The notes: generated from the sequence alone by a model not told the origin. A DNA stretch of 64,000 nt from Mucidula mucida (GCA_015501055.1 JADNYV010000149.1:28819-92818), one strand, 5' to 3'; shown: positions 34,157-46,925, numbered from the stretch's first letter. Numbers and translations: made by a program.

Positions 34157-34687
34157 TGTTAGCGACTGACTATAGCCACGTGACTAAACCAGGTACCACA
34201 GAGAGACTTAGGGAAAGAGAGCGTTCGTGTTCGTAGAACTAGGCTAGGCCAGGTGTATAAACGAGATCAGAACTAAAGTACAATGATACTACACTACTGC
34301 TTATATACTAGTAAGTCTGTGTTTGGGACTCCTTGTCCATACATGTTTCCGCTAGGGTTAACTCCACGCCCTTGACCCAGTGTTGTATGCTACTAGTCCA
34401 TGAAACCATTAAATATAAGTGATAACTGCATGTAAGTAATAATACTGAAACAACCATGTGTGCTACAAGTGTCGGTGGTGTGTATACAATAGGGAGTCCA
34501 TGGGGTATCGGCATGTATGATGTCATCCATGTGTTGGGTGTGTGTCTGACATGAGTACGGCTTCGGTAATGAAAAGGAGTATGATCAGTGACAAAACAGA
34601 TGATGAAACAGTCCGTTGATTGATAAGACAAGCCCCCCGATAAGATATGATAAGATTGAAAATGTGAAAATATGGCGATTCATAACA
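34157..34687 (-). repeat. 3' LTR of Ty3 copy 1
   Basis: The 531-bp repeat begins TGTTA and ends TAACA as required. In the first ~140 bp from the low-coordinate end I count eight differences from the 5' LTR, all of them transitions. This divergence shows the insertion is not recent. Confidence 0.95.
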
Positions 34688-34698
34688 TCACCCCCTCC

Positions 34699-37600
34699 TT
34701 AAGGCGCAAGTTCCATTCTGCGCCAGAGTCGCTCCATGAGGGCTGCAGAGGGTAGTGTGACGTCAAGGGGTTCGGTATCAGGCGGTGGCATGGGTTGGAA
34801 TAAATGTGATGGAAATTGCGACATGGGAACTTCAATGCGAGCAAGCGCGGGTGGCTTCGGCTTGTTCGGATATTGTTGGTGGAAATTGCTGATGGCTTCA
34901 TCAGCATTTTTGAGATTGCATGCCGGTTCCCATGTCTGCTCGTGTGTGCCATAACCCTTCCAGTGAACCTTGTATTGAAAACCCCCGCGGTACTTCCGGG
35001 AATTCACCACTTTCTCAACCTCCCATTCCGGTTCGGCTCCTTCCAGCACAGGTGGTGGACGCGTGTCTCGGGGTTGCGTCGGAAATTGCGGCTCGTGGTA
35101 AGGCGTCAACAGGGCCTCATTGAACACGGGATGAATGCTTTTCCACATGTGAGGAATCTGGAGCTTGTAAGAGCTCGTCCCGACTTTCTTGATCACTTTG
35201 AACGGCCCGAATTGTTTGTCATCAAGCTTCTTCATTGGTCGGTCCGTGCTGAGATTCGTCCCTTCTAGCCATACTTTGTCGCCTTCCTTGTACTCTACTG
35301 CCTCTGTTCGCTTCCTGTCATAAAACCGTTTCATGTCCTCTTTTGCCATCTTCAATGCTGACCCCACTTCGTCCCATGTCTTCCTCATGCCGTCGGCAAA
35401 CTCCTGTGCAGTCTCATTTCTTGATGCCGTTTTGAGCGGTGCCTTTGTAGGGGTGTCTGCCCATGTCTGCGAAGAACGGAGTGACTTTGGTTGCCAAGTG
35501 TACCCGATTATTGTAAACAAATTCGGCAGAGGGTAACCATTCATGCCAGTCGTTCTGATGGTAATTGATGAATAACCGTAAGAAATGTTCTATCTCTTGG
35601 TTTAACCGTTCCGTTTGCCATTTGCCTGTGGATGATACGCCATTGTGAAATTTCCTTCAATGCCCAGCAACCGGTACAACTCCTTCCTGAAACGCGAGTG
35701 GTATTGTGGACCTCGATCATGTATCATCTGTCGTGGTATCCCATGTATGGGGAAAATGTGATCACGGTAGATGCGGGCCATGCCTTCTGACATCAGAGTG
35801 GTGTGTGTCGGTATGATGCATAATTGTTTTGTAAATGGTCCACAAACGTGCTGAGCGCGTTGTATCCTCCCGATTCCGGCAGTTCTCCAATCATGTCCGT
35901 CCCTACTACCTCCCATGGCTTGCTTGGCACATAATAGGGTGAAGGGGTGCGGCCGGCTTCATGCGATGTAACTTTGTGGCCTGGCATTTTTGACACCCTT
36001 CTATGTATTCGCGGACATCTCGGCTGATTCCGGGCCACCAATAGGTGCATGTGATCAATTCAAGGGTCTTGTATCATCCCGGATGCCCTGCAAGCTGTGC
36101 ATCATGGTGCATTCCAATAACTCTTCCCCGCAATTCCTTGTCCTTTGGTATGTAAATACGATCTTTCCACATAATAAGTCCATTTTCCTTCTCTTCCCAT
36201 CCATTTTCTTTGTTTTCTAATGCTTTTTGTATGTATCTGTCTTTGTTTCCTTTTCTTTGTTTGATTTTGTTAAGTAATTCGTCCTCCGGTGTAGCTACTA
36301 TATGTAAAGAAAATTGAATTTGTGATATAAAAAACTTCGGTTTTAGCAAAACAATGTTTTCGTTATCTTTTTCCCCCTTCTCAAGGCCTGTCATCCTTGA
36401 CAAGGCATCAGCTTTTCCATTGTCCTGCCTGGCTTATGAATCATCTGTATGTCATATTCTGCCAACTCCGTAACCCATTGTGCCTGCCTCCGGTTCAACT
36501 TCTGCGGCTTCCTGAAGTACTGAAGGTTTTGATAATGGTGAAAACCTCCACTGTCTCCTTAGCTCCTAGGAGGTATTGCCGCCAGTCATCAATCGAGTCC
36601 ATAATAGCCATTATCTCTTTGTCGTAGATCTCATAATTGTGCTCCACTTCATTCTGCGTGCGCGACCGAAAGGCTACAGGTCTCCATTTTCCATCAACAA
36701 ACTGGGAAAGAACCGCCCCATTCGCATAGTTCGAGGAGTCCGCCTCGACTCAAAACTTGCCAATGTTGCGTGGTACAATCAGAACGGGTTCTTCCGTCAT
36801 CCTCCGTTTCAACTCCTCAAACGCCTCGTGCTGCTCCATGCCCCAAACCCACTCGCCCTTCCCGGTTAGCGATGTAATGGCTTCGCTACTCCCGCAAATC
36901 CCCAATGAAACGTTGGTAGAAGTTGCAGAAACCCAGGAACAACTGTACTTCCTTCTTCTTCGTCAGCTCCTTCCATTCCTTCACTATGGCCACTTTTGCT
37001 GGATCCATCTTCACTTCTCCTCCACCAACAATCACTCCCAAGTAGTCTACAGTATGTGCCTCAAAACTACATTTCTTAGGTTTTAAAAACAACTTATTTA
37101 CTCGTAATATTTCTAATACCCTTTGTACAATCTGTCTATGCTCCTCAAGAGTGTTCGTAAAGATAAGTATATCGTCCAAGTAGACTATAACATGTCCGTC
37201 GTCAATTAACTCCTTCAGAATGTGATTCATGAACGATTGAAACATTGCCGGTGAGTTTGTAAGTCCAAAGAACATTACTAAGGGTTTGAACAACCCTTGG
37301 TTTGTTCTAATACCGCTTTCCACTCATCACCGTCTTTGATCCGGATGTTATTGTAACCCCATTGGACATCCCTCTTTGTGAAAACCTTTGCTCCCTTCAA
37401 CTTGTCGATAAGCTCCTGAATCAACGGTAAGGGGTATCGGTTCTTGATTGTCATGTCGTTCAACTTCCAATAATCCTGTACTGGCCGAAGGCTTCCATCC
37501 TTCTTCTTGACAAAGAAGAAGGGTGATGCTATAGGTGAAATTGATGGCCGTATGCGTCCCGTGCGTATGTTTTCCTCCAAGAACTCGTCTAATGCCTTCT

Positions 37601-38507
37601 GCTTGGATGGACTAAGGGGATAGACCTTGCAGTCAACCGGTTTGGAACCAGGCGTGAGTTCTATCGCGTGATCCCAGGGTCTTCGCTCCGGTAACTTATC
37701 AAAGTCCGCCTTGCTGAATACATCGGAAAATTCCTCGATGTAAGGTGCAGCAGCGGATGAAGGCTGTTGTGATCTCAGCTTTTCACCGCTTTTGCGATAG
37801 TTGTCCCAGTCCATCCAGAACAAGCGCTCTCCCTCTTCCAACTTCTCTTCTACATCTTCTCCTTCATCTTCTGGCAAGTCATACTTGGGTAGGTAGCCGC
37901 AGCGATCTGGGCATTGATCAAAAGTTAATGTGGATTCCGTCCAGTTGATCGTGGGATTGTAGTATTGTAACCAATCTAGCCCCAAAAAGATGCTTATTTT
38001 GCCAAGATTGGTGACGGCCAACTCAATCTTTTCTGCGTGATCACCAATCTTCATCCGGACCTCCACAAAGCCTTCAATTGCTCCTCCCTCGTTTAGGGTT
38101 CCATCCGCATTGTAGACAGGGAGCTTGACCGGTAACTCCTCCGCAGCTTCCCTCGTCAACGCTCTGATCGCCATCACCTTCTCTTCCGTCGCTTCTCTCT
38201 CTCTTCGCTCCGGCATCCATGCTCTCAAAATCCCCACTGCTCTCGGCACTTTGTCCTCTCTTAGCCGTTGTGCAATCCACTTGGGCGTGTTTGGCTCAAA
38301 TCTTTCTTTCGCAGGTTTTGTTGGTGAATTCGTCGATGATATTTTAGGCGTATCAGTACCAGTACTATAAATAGATTCTGCATCTGACGACTTTTCCCTT
38401 GATGACTGCTCCGGCAGGACTGCGTCTACTGCGGGAGCTTCGCAAAACCCAACTCTTCGGCCAACTTCCTCTTCTCCTCGTCGTTCATTTCGGTCCATAG
38501 ACCCCAA
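34699..38507 (-). pseudogene. pol of Ty3 copy 1 with chromodomain, broken
   Basis: The pol frame overlaps the gag end in the -1 frame. The protease part passes from [12 protein letters not shown] directly onward: the segment that in copy 2 carries the LLDSGAMGS active site is deleted. RT has [12 protein letters not shown] (motif A) and, after a frameshift near 37290, YLDD. RNase H and integrase are split by further breaks (36403, 36050, 35916 and 35600 regions), though integrase core pieces HDRGPQYHSRF and AYHPQANG are readable. The last intact frame (35544-34699) ends with a GPF..I.K.G..Y.L block and the chromodomain EWEVEKVVNSRKYRG...WKGYGTHEQTWEP, which targets integration to modified chromatin. 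Confidence 0.85.
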
Positions 38508-39331
38508 ATCGTCTGGGGTCGACCCTTCTTAGGACAGAACCTGCTGACATGGCCGTGTTTGCCACAGCTGAAGCAAAGTCCTCTTTGACGTGCGTTGTTA
38601 ATGTCCATCGGCCTGCCGGTTCCTCCATAGGTAACACTGGTGGCATCTCGTCGTGTGATCGGTGTCGGGGGTGGGTTTGTAGGATTGGCTCTTGATATAG
38701 CCGCCTGCGGAGCTAGGGGCCGGGACTGCATGCCGGACCTCTTGCTCACCGTCTGCCTTCTCCACAGCTGATCGATCTGAATGATCTGTGCCTTCCAATC
38801 CTTGTACTTCTCTGGCAACCCATCTCGGCTGCCATAGATCTGATCAATGATCTTCTCGTTGACGTTGGTCTCGAGAAGTCGCACGACAAATGTGTCATCC
38901 TTCAAATATCCTGCCTGAGTGAGCAGAACCTCGAACTTCTGAAAGAAATCTTCAGCGGTGTCTTGCCCCTGGCACAACCGCTCGATCTGGTCTTGCGCGA
39001 GGTTGAAATCCACAAATCACTGCTTCAAATCTTCCTTGAACTCCGTCCAAGAGACTGTCCATTCCTCTTCTTCCTTGTCGAAGTTCTGGTCCGAGTAGTT
39101 CTGGACCCATGCATCTACGTGATCTCCTCGGATATAGGAAAGAACAACATCGATCCTTTCGGAGTCAGATGTGAGGTTGTTCTTCTTGTCACGGATATAT
39201 GTGAACATCAATTGCCACCAGCTCTTGTACTTGGACTTGTCCCCGTCATAGTCATAAGGCTTGTTGACAAGGGATCGGCCTTTGGGTTCAATATCGGCGT
39301 GATGAGCGGTTTCGGGTGCTTCGTTGGACAT
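38426..39331 (-). pseudogene. gag of Ty3 copy 1, nonsense-interrupted
   Basis: The frame starts at MSNEAPET (39331). It includes a retroviral-type capsid region (WWQLMFTYIRD, YIRGDHVDAWVQ, QDTAEDFFQKFEVLL) and the zinc knuckle CFSCGKHGHVSRFC (CX2CX4HX4C) near the end. A TGA at 39019-39017 interrupts it; copy 2 has CGA there. A short deletion follows (NLAQDQIE against NLARDAQDQIE in copy 2). The stop at the C-terminus lies just after a GGGTTTT heptamer (complement of 38444-38450) suited to -1 frameshifting into pol. Confidence 0.85.
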
Positions 39332-39928
39332 GATGAATCGGGGTGATAGGATTGGAGAGTGAAAGGATGAAAGTGGGGATATGGGAGATGCGGATTTTGA
39401 TGAAACGGGTGAGGGAATAGAGGTTTGGATGAATAAGGAGGAGTCGCCTAGATCTAAAATAGAATCCAGGACTTGGTAGGGTGGGGAATGATGGTGTGTA
39501 TCGTAAGGTAAGTAAAGTATGTAGGTATTGTAACTGTCTACGCTATTTACCAACTACTGACTATGTATCTACGGAGCCCAAGAGCTCGTCACAAGTTTGC
39601 AGTTGCCCAGCCAACGTCCCTCTGGTGTGAGGTAAGCCAAATTTTTCCTGGGAACGGGGGTTGACCCGTAAACAGCGCCCACTGAAGTGCAACTGCCAAA
39701 AGTTCGTTCTCGTGAGAGCGGCTACTTCCAGCACCCGAGGCAGTTATCTCTAACTGTTAGCCGGCGCTACTGGGACCAATACACACATATGTGGACGTGC
39801 GCTGGAATTAGGAATCCGTTGATCTGTAAACAGGAAAGGGGATGGGGAAATGTGCGATGATCAAACAGCGAAGTGCTGATCGACGATCAGGGATGTGTGG
39901 TAGGTGGTAGAAGTAGTTCCAATCTTCT

Positions 39929-40457
39929 GTTAGCAACTGACTATAGCCACATGACTAAATCAGGTACCACAGAGAGACTTAGGGAAAGAGAGCGTTTGCG
40001 TTCGTAGAACTAGGCTAGGCCAGGTGTATAAACGAGATCGGAACTAAAGTATAATGATGCTACACTACTGCTTATATACTAGTAAGTCTGTGTTTGGGAC
40101 TCCTTGTCCATACATGTTTCCACTAGGGATGCTCCACGCCCTTGACCCAGTCTTGTATGCTACTAGTCCGTGAAACCATTAAATACAAGTGGTAACTGCA
40201 TGTAAGTAATAATACTGAAACGACCATGTGTGCTACAAGTGTCGGTGGTGTGTATACAATAGGGAGTCCATGGGGTATTGGCATGTATGATGTCATCCAT
40301 GTGTTGGGTGTGTGTCTGACATGAGTACAGCTTCGGTAATGAAAAGGAGTATGATCAGTAACAAAACAGATGATGAAACAGTCCGTTGGTTGATAAGACA
40401 AGCCCCCCAATAAGATATAACAAGATTGAAAATGTGAAAATATGGCGATTCATAACA
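39929..40457 (-). repeat. 5' LTR of Ty3 copy 1
   Basis: The 529-bp LTR reads TGTTATGAATCGCC from its minus-strand start. It contains a TATATAAG promoter box (complement of 40071-40078), which would drive gag-pol transcription toward lower coordinates. Confidence 0.95.
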
Positions 40458-40489
40458 GCGCCCGCGCATGCATGCCTCCCATTGATGCT

Positions 40490-40760
40490 TGGGCATCCGC
40501 GCGCAAAGGCATCTCACTCCTTATTCTTGGGCCGGAACAGCTTAGTTCCAAGGCCTTTGCCCATCTATTGGAGGACTAAGAGTTTCACAGATGTGTCAGT
40601 GCACTGGCTGTTGACGAGATACATCTCTTATTGCTCTGGGACACAGCATTTTGCCATGCATTTACTCAGATTGGATTTATGCGGCGGAGATTCTATGACA
40701 ATATTCCCCTCGGTTGTAGTAGCCTCCCAGAAAAATTTGGTCATCCAGTAATGAAATAGC
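40490..40760 (+). pseudogene. RecQ-like helicase fragment (motif II)
   Basis: The frame reads ILGPEQLSSKAFAHLLED, a TAA, then EFHRCVSALAVDEIHLLLLW, AFCHAFTQIGFMRRRF. DEIH is the Walker B motif and the H-x-x-x-x-W...FR.AF..IG pattern is what I recall of agaric RecQ-type helicases. Walker A and the C-terminal lobes are missing. Ty3 copy 1 inserted immediately upstream. It does not overlap the part present at 46345-46925, so it is a different copy or a displaced piece. Confidence 0.6.
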
Positions 40761-42393
40761 GAGGTGCATAAACACGACTCTCTCGTATTATCTTAGCGCG
40801 CTGTGGTCACAGCAATGACAGGAAGAAAATTCCACTTTGGGCTAATCTGCACTGCATCCCCCCTTGGAAAAATTGCCTAATCCAGCTCTGAGAAGACTGA
40901 AGGTCATGGTACGGCTTCATAGGCATGACTTAAATCAGACCATACATCGCACTTTTCTTCGCCCAATTCTCAAAAAGAAAAAATTGTGCATTGTTTGGTC
41001 TGACTAGGGAGACTAGGTGGTTTCTCCATACTAGCTAATTATTTTGCATTATCAATGATCACCTAACCAAGGGTCTATATTTGGCTTCACTTATACACTT
41101 GACCATGCAGGTTCAAGTATGCAAAAGATAACTTGATTGCAGACTTTACTGTAATATCCTTGGTTTTTATTAGGTGGTAGTTAGGCTCGTAATACCATCC
41201 GGCTTTGTCATCAGCCGCGTGCGAGCTAATTTCCAAAGCCAGCTGGGCAAGCATGACACAGATTTGGCTGAGCCCGCCAAATATGAGGTACAGACTTCAA
41301 CAAGAACACACTTCGGGGCTCAAAAAAGTGTTAAAATTACTGTACTAAAAATGGATCTACTACTCTCAAAACTTCGAGATCTAGTCTTAGTTTGAGGGTT
41401 TTTTTATATATTGAGGTCAACTTCAACATCGCCGCACACAACAATCAGCTTTAACAGTGTTATGCCCGTAACCCTACTTGCTACCAGTTCTCTTCAATGT
41501 CTGTCCGGTTGTTGACAGCATCTTCTATCTCAAGATCAAATGATGGGATACCATCCATATCTAAAGCAACATCTGCTTCATCAAGGCATTGAAGTGTTGG
41601 AGATTCTAAAAACATCTCTTCATCTCTTTCAAAGGCAATATCCTCTTCCTCATCGGTGATTGAGTCCTCAAAGATATTGCCCTCGGTACCTGAATCCGTA
41701 ATAGATGCATTCAGAGTAGGCAACTTGTGTGATGGAATGGAGATATCTGTGTTTATGTGATGGAGTGCTGAACTGAGAAATGCATTGTGATCTTCAGCAT
41801 CACCCTCAAACTTCTGCAATAAAAACTTCACGGGCAGAAGCGCAAAGTGTGATCATATTTTTGAGAACTGCCTGTTAAATTTGTTCAGAGGGTTTGAAGG
41901 TGAAATTGGATTTTTGGTCAGCACAATGTAACCTGCCAAGAGTGCGTCTGTTGCAGGCTGTTCATTGGCATCCAAGACACAACTCTCCTAATATTTGTAG
42001 ACTTGGTGCTCTTTGAGGGAAGCCATCAGAACTATGATGTCCTTATCCACACTTGGTGTTGTGTGGCAACTACCTTGTTTTGATCCAATTTAGGAGGCAA
42101 GGCGGCAAAGGACATCAATGCAGGGAGTGATCATTTCAAGCCACTTCCACAAATAAGCATTTCTGTTGGCTTTGTAGACACACTAACAGCAGTTTTCAGA
42201 ACAAGAAGCAGTATCACAGGAAGGTCGTACCTTGACCTAAAAGTTTAGATGCTCTTGAACAAGATCCAACTCAACAAATGATACCGAAAGTCCTAAGGGA
42301 CACAATAACCAATTCTGAATGACAACATTCCTGTAGGCTTGTTAGACATGGAGTGGTCAAGCTTGAGTTATAATATACCTAACTTCTTTAAGC

Positions 42394-43271
42394 TAGAGTC
42401 GGACGCGAGTATAGAATAAAAAAAGTACTCACGAATAAACTCATACTCATCATGCAAGCCAAGAGTATACTCGCACGTGAGTAGAGTAGAGTCTAGAGTC
42501 TATGGTGAGTCTAGAGTTTCAGTTTGGGGCCACGAATACTCGATAGACTCATACTCATAAATATTCGTGAATACTCATGAGTATTCTTATATTCGTGAGT
42601 ATTCGTGAGTATTCAGCCTTGGTCGTTGCACCGATGGATGTTTCCGATTCAGAGGTGGAGGTTGTCGAGGAGGTTGTCGAGGAGGATGAGGTTGTCGAGG
42701 AGGACAAGGTGGTTGACGAGGATGAGGTGGTTGACGAGGATGGGGATGATGTTGAGGAGAACTTGTGGACCAAGAGGAAGGGGAAGGGCAAGGCTGTTGC
42801 ACAGTCGGAGGAGATGGACTTTTCTGATTTCCGCGATGGTATGGATCCTGTCTCAGAGTTTGACACGGGTCATGATGGTGATGTTGAGATTGACGATGAT
42901 GACGATGATCTCTATGAAACGATTGAGCAGGTAGTTTTGGTTCGACGGCGCAAGCCTGCTTCTTCACCTCAGGATACTACTGATATGGATGCTACTGATA
43001 TGGATATAACTTGATACACTTACGACCTACTTACTTTAATCTTCACTGTCTTTATGTTTGAATTTGCTTGCTGATACGTGAGTATACTCGAGTATACTCG
43101 GATCGTACTCGAGTACTCGAATACTCGAGACTCATGAAGTACTCTCGAGTAGAGTAGATATTCGAGTAGAGTCTCGAGTGAAGACTCGAGTCTTGAGTAT
43201 TGGGTTTGAGGTAAGAGTTACTCATACGATGAGTCCGAATATACTCGAGTATGGACTCGTGTCCATCTCTA
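42394..43271 (+). mobile_element. hAT transposon copy B, 878 bp, 8-bp target duplication
   Basis: Its ends match those of copy A (TAGAGTCGGAC at the left, complement TAGAGATGGAC at the right). Perfect CTTTAAGC duplications flank it (42386-42393 and 43272-43279). It shares the CTCGAGTA-rich subterminal arrays. It is inverted relative to copy A in the window and sits inside the DUF6589-like gene. It lacks the tRNA-like segment present in copy A and is non-autonomous. Confidence 0.9.
42632..43014 (+). CDS. Acidic ORF inside hAT copy B
   Basis: Starting at MDVSDSEVE, the frame runs through the Val-Glu-Glu-Asp repeats, TKRKGKGKAVAQSEEM, an Asp run and the TDMDATDMDIT end. It is almost identical to the ORF in copy A. 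The GAGGTTGTCGAGGAGG-type DNA repeat makes the acidic tract prone to length change. No catalytic domain is present. Confidence 0.5.
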
Positions 43272-46261
43272 CTTTAAGCCATACATTTGTTAAATTATGT
43301 ATAAGATGAAGCATCTCGTGAGCATACTTTGTTCAACCATGACCACAATATGCCAATGCCCACTGCTTCAATACAATGATAATATGTCTGCTATCGCCAC
43401 ATTTTACCGCATCCATAAACTTGTGGGTAAGTAACACATTGCGCATGAAGAGCACAGCATTTTCAAAAATCATATCTCCAGCCTTGACGTGCGGTTCCGA
43501 AGTTAACTTCTCCTTTCCTTTATCCTTCTTACCCGCCTCAACATGTCTACGCTATTCTGGCATGTGTTTCTCATGCAGTTCTGCCACAAACTCTGTATCC
43601 ATGTATTTTGTGAAAATCTCCTCAGTATGTAGTTTTAGAGTAGCAAAATCTTCCATATTTTTAAGATACTCCTCCGATGTGGCATGACCAAAGATGTGCA
43701 GCAGATAGTGAAGTACACAAGCATTTAGAGAGACCATAATGAGGTTGCGACATTTTTAAAAGGTTGGTAGTGATGAGAGAACAATAGGTAGGCAATCAAG
43801 GGTCTGATTATGAAAAGTAAGTCCACCTGGACTGCGAGTTCCAGTGTTAGGCTTTTCAAAGTAAGTTGAAAGAATACTGTGAGTGTTTGCCATCTTGGCG
43901 TGAAAGAGTCCAGGCACAAGAACTATACGCTTCTATGCCTCAATCCCAGCTTCATAACATAAGCAACCAATGAGAATTGCTTGCTGACAAGCTAGAGAGA
44001 GCTGATCGCCACCGACCAACAGAATGTACTTCTTTACTGTTTTTTGGTCCATATCTAGCTCCTTCATCACAAACTTAAATAACTCAACATTTCACGTAGT
44101 ACAACTCTCGTCAATTTCAGCAGGTGAAAGAGGGTGGATTGAGGTTGTATGAACATCAATCACATTATTGCTCATAGGCTGCGTCCGGTTAAGTTCAGCC
44201 TTTCATTTTCTGAAGCCCTTGCCGCCGTTATAGATGATGATACATGAAATAGTGTGCCGAATGGCTTTTGCATGTAGTTTAGCCTCTTCCGGTGTCAGGT
44301 CGAGATTATTGACGGAAAGATCTGGCGCGGTGATAGTGCTCTCCTTGAGGCGGTCAAGACAGAAGTCATTGAGTACTGCCTTATACAAAGAAAAAATTAT
44401 TGAGCAGGTTCTGTTCTCTTGTGCATCTTAGAGACAAAATTAATATATAATGTTTATAGTGGTTACAGAAAGAACAGACATTTATGTCCTAAGATCTGCT
44501 CAGCAACTCAGATCATTATATTAATGTTGTTATAAACAAGAATAAAGAGTATTGTAGCTGCTAATAGTCTGAAAGTTGTGTGACATGCTTCTAAAAGCTT
44601 GTAGAGCATGCCAGGCGTTGTTACCCAATGGTGCTTTTTCTTGGGCGGAGATTCAACTTTCATGATATTGTCTTTGCATTATTGACTTAATGTGTCTGGA
44701 GTTGGAGCTAGCATCTCTTGAGCCTTATTTGTACCCATCTAAACCAAAGGTAAATCACATTAATACTGAAGAAGTGTCAAGATACTAACCAGATCAACTG
44801 TTGGGTCCTCATTTGCTACTGCATCATCCCCTTTGAAATGGTTGATAACACTTGGATAACTCATAGTCACATCTAACAACAACAGAACACCAAAATGCTG
44901 TTGCTGAGCACCCGTTGCCATAAGATATGTTCCGTAAACCGCCTGTGGATAGCTATTCATTGGCCAGCTGCTTTTAACAAGAGACATGCTGCGGTTCCAA
45001 CCAACTATAGTGAATAATATTAGACAATTATATGATAGGCAACTTGATACATACAACTGCTTTCTTCTTGAGCCATTTTGCCGACAGCTTTACATTTCAA
45101 GTGCGTTGATATCTGGAAGCAGTATATTTGAGGATAGTAAAGAGATTTGATGCCATCTGCTTCATTTTCTGAGTGATTGCTGTAAGACTATAATTAAGAA
45201 AGAAGGCCTTGTTGACGTCCTTCTCCTTCAGAGAGAGCAATCCATCAAAAGTGATCTTCTTTAACTCTTGGTAGATCTTTTTGGCAGTTATTCCAAGAGC
45301 CCACAATGTGACAAGCACACACATTGAGGCTGAATATCCAGAAGACACCCAACAGTTCAAGATGCACATCACCCTTTCCTTGTTAACACAAAACCCACAA
45401 AAGTGCCAGTCTCGCTCTGACGGTGTTTCCAGATCAAAAACTGTTGGACCCAACTTTGGGTGTGCGCAAGTACACAAGTACAAGCGCGCAGGTTCAAGAA
45501 CATTCTGATTAGTCAGTGTGTATCGTGCTGATGGACAAAATAAGGACACAAACATTGTAGATAGTTCTAGAATACTTTACATATAGTATATAAGCTAGCT
45601 CAAGCTTATTTCGAGCTATTAATCAACTCTTCCTCTAACTACCATCTTTAATAAAAACATATTTGAGAAATTCTGCCAATGTGTAATGTTTGTTGTGTAG
45701 TTGAATTAGGATGTTGCTAAAGGTGGCAAGCTTCTTGGCCTCCAAAAGGTCAGCATTTGTTTGTTGATGGAGAATAAGAGTTTCTTGTTGCTTCGCTTAA
45801 CCGCGCGCACAAATCAACTTGCGCTCAGTGGAGGGGCTATAGATGGAAGTATCATCAGAGGGCAGCTGCACACATTGCGGAGAGGCAAGGAGGTTGGGTT
45901 CTGCATCTTCTTTAGTTACAGGTAGTTCTATTGGCAGAAGTGAGTGAGAATGTGGAGCAACCAATTGAAGCTAGCAACTGAATGAGTGCCCACAGCGCCT
46001 TGTAGGAGATAAAATCTCATTCAATGTGTTTGCAACACAGTTGCAAGTCAAATAAGTAGGGGTTGCAAGCCCATCATCATCAAAATCAGACAGCTGCGCC
46101 GCAGAGAGTTGACGGTCTCAAATGGCAGACCTAGTGTCTGATGAGGAAGGCAATGGGGAATGAACAGCTCAGCGAGGTGACAATAAGAAGTTTAAAAGAT
46201 TATCATCGGATGCAATATCAGCACCTAAAGGACGCTTAAGACTCAAAGTTGGATTGCTCAT

Positions 46262-46344
46262 GACGGCTGTGAAGGTGGAAAGAGGGGTTAGAGATTGGCG
46301 AGTCTCCACTTATAAGCCCCTGTCCGCTCTCCTGTTCCGTCACA
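46262..46344. promoter_or_regulatory. 83-bp divergent intergenic region, likely shared promoter
   Basis: It separates the minus-strand ATG of the DUF6589-like gene (46261) from the plus-strand ATG of the RecQ-like gene (46345). A CTTATAAG near 46311 is palindromic and could act as a TATA element in either direction. No other elements can be named. Confidence 0.5.
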
Positions 46345-46925
46345 ATGCCTGCACCCAAGACGCCCGCGCCAAAAGGCACTGCTCACAACCGCAGAACTAC
46401 AAAGCCTAAACCAAAGGCGAGAGGGTTGGCATCAACGCCAGAGGAGTGCGCCGCATTAGAAAAGGACCTCAACAAGTTGCCACACTTAGTACAGGAAAAG
46501 TTCAAAACCTGGCCTAAAGGCGCGTGCCCATATTAACTGCAGGGTATGCGGGGACCAATTCTCTAATAAGACATGATAATGCATGCAGCAACAGGTGGGG
46601 GTAAGACTGGCATTGCAGCGGGGCCATTCCTTCTCAAGTCCAGCAAAGGCAAGGTTACCCTCATGATTTTGCCATTATTAGCACTTCAGAAAGAACATGT
46701 TAGTACAAATTGACTATGTCTTACTGAACTCACTCTTTCAAAGGTTCAAACATTTAAAGACAAGTTTGGGCTTAAAGCAGTTGTAATTAATAGCGACACA
46801 GGAGGATGTTTGCGTGACCAGATAAGAGTTAGTAGAGTTCTCAATTAAAGAATCTAAAAGCTAACTAACAACTGTGAATCTACCAGAATGTAGTTGCGGG
46901 CAACTATCAGATTATTCTGCTTTTT
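46345..46925 (+). pseudogene. RecQ-like helicase, 5' part, interrupted
   Basis: The frame starts MPAPKTPAPKGTAHNRRTT, then LNKLPHLVQEKFK. It continues through in-frame TAA at 46534, 46564 and 46567 into MIMHAATGGGKTGIAAGPFLL (Walker A, 46588-46608) and KGKVTLMILPLLALQKEHV (motif Ia region). GT-AG introns at 46699-46742 and 46828-46886 lead to FKDKFGLKAVVINSDTGG and NVVAGNYQIIL. An element with 81-bp TIRs begins at 46926 and ends the gene. The stops sit where Gln or other sense codons would be expected. Such helicases unwind DNA with ATP; this copy is dead. It is head-to-head with the DUF6589-like gene. Confidence 0.7.

Larger units (their letters stand above)
34157..40457 (-). mobile_element. 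Ty3 chromovirus copy 1, 6301 bp, minus strand
   Basis: The element has full-length LTRs (34157-34687 and 39929-40457) and a perfect 5-bp duplication GCGCC on both sides (34152-34156 and 40458-40462). On the minus strand the order is gag, protease region, RT, RNase H, integrase, chromodomain, which defines a Ty3/gypsy chromovirus. A purine tract (complement of 34691-34700) precedes the 3' LTR. It is defective: gag has a CGA-to-TGA stop, the protease active-site segment is deleted, and RT/RNase H/integrase carry frame breaks. The leader contains the intact TA site into which a Tc1/mariner has inserted in copy 2. Confidence 0.95.
41483..46261 (-). pseudogene. DUF6589-like gene, broken and cut by a hAT element
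   Basis: The minus-strand start is MSNPTLSLKRPLGADI (ATG at 46261). Further along come ADLLEAKKLATFSNIL, CGFCVNKERVM, VDVTMSYPSVINHFKG-type reading in alternating frames, VSLNACVLHYLLHIFG, FTKYMDTEFVAELHEKHMPE, MIFENAVLFMRN and VLKQWALAY. After the hAT copy B (42394-43271) it resumes with NPTG, EQPATDALLAGYI-type sequence and an acidic end (EEEDIAFERDEEMF). The late blocks resemble the C-terminal half of agaric DUF6589 proteins (E-L-H..., ENA.L..R..L, I..GD...V...L..W). Function is unknown. Many in-frame TGA/TAG/TAA codons and frame changes show decay even apart from the transposon. Exons were not fully resolved. Confidence 0.55.
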
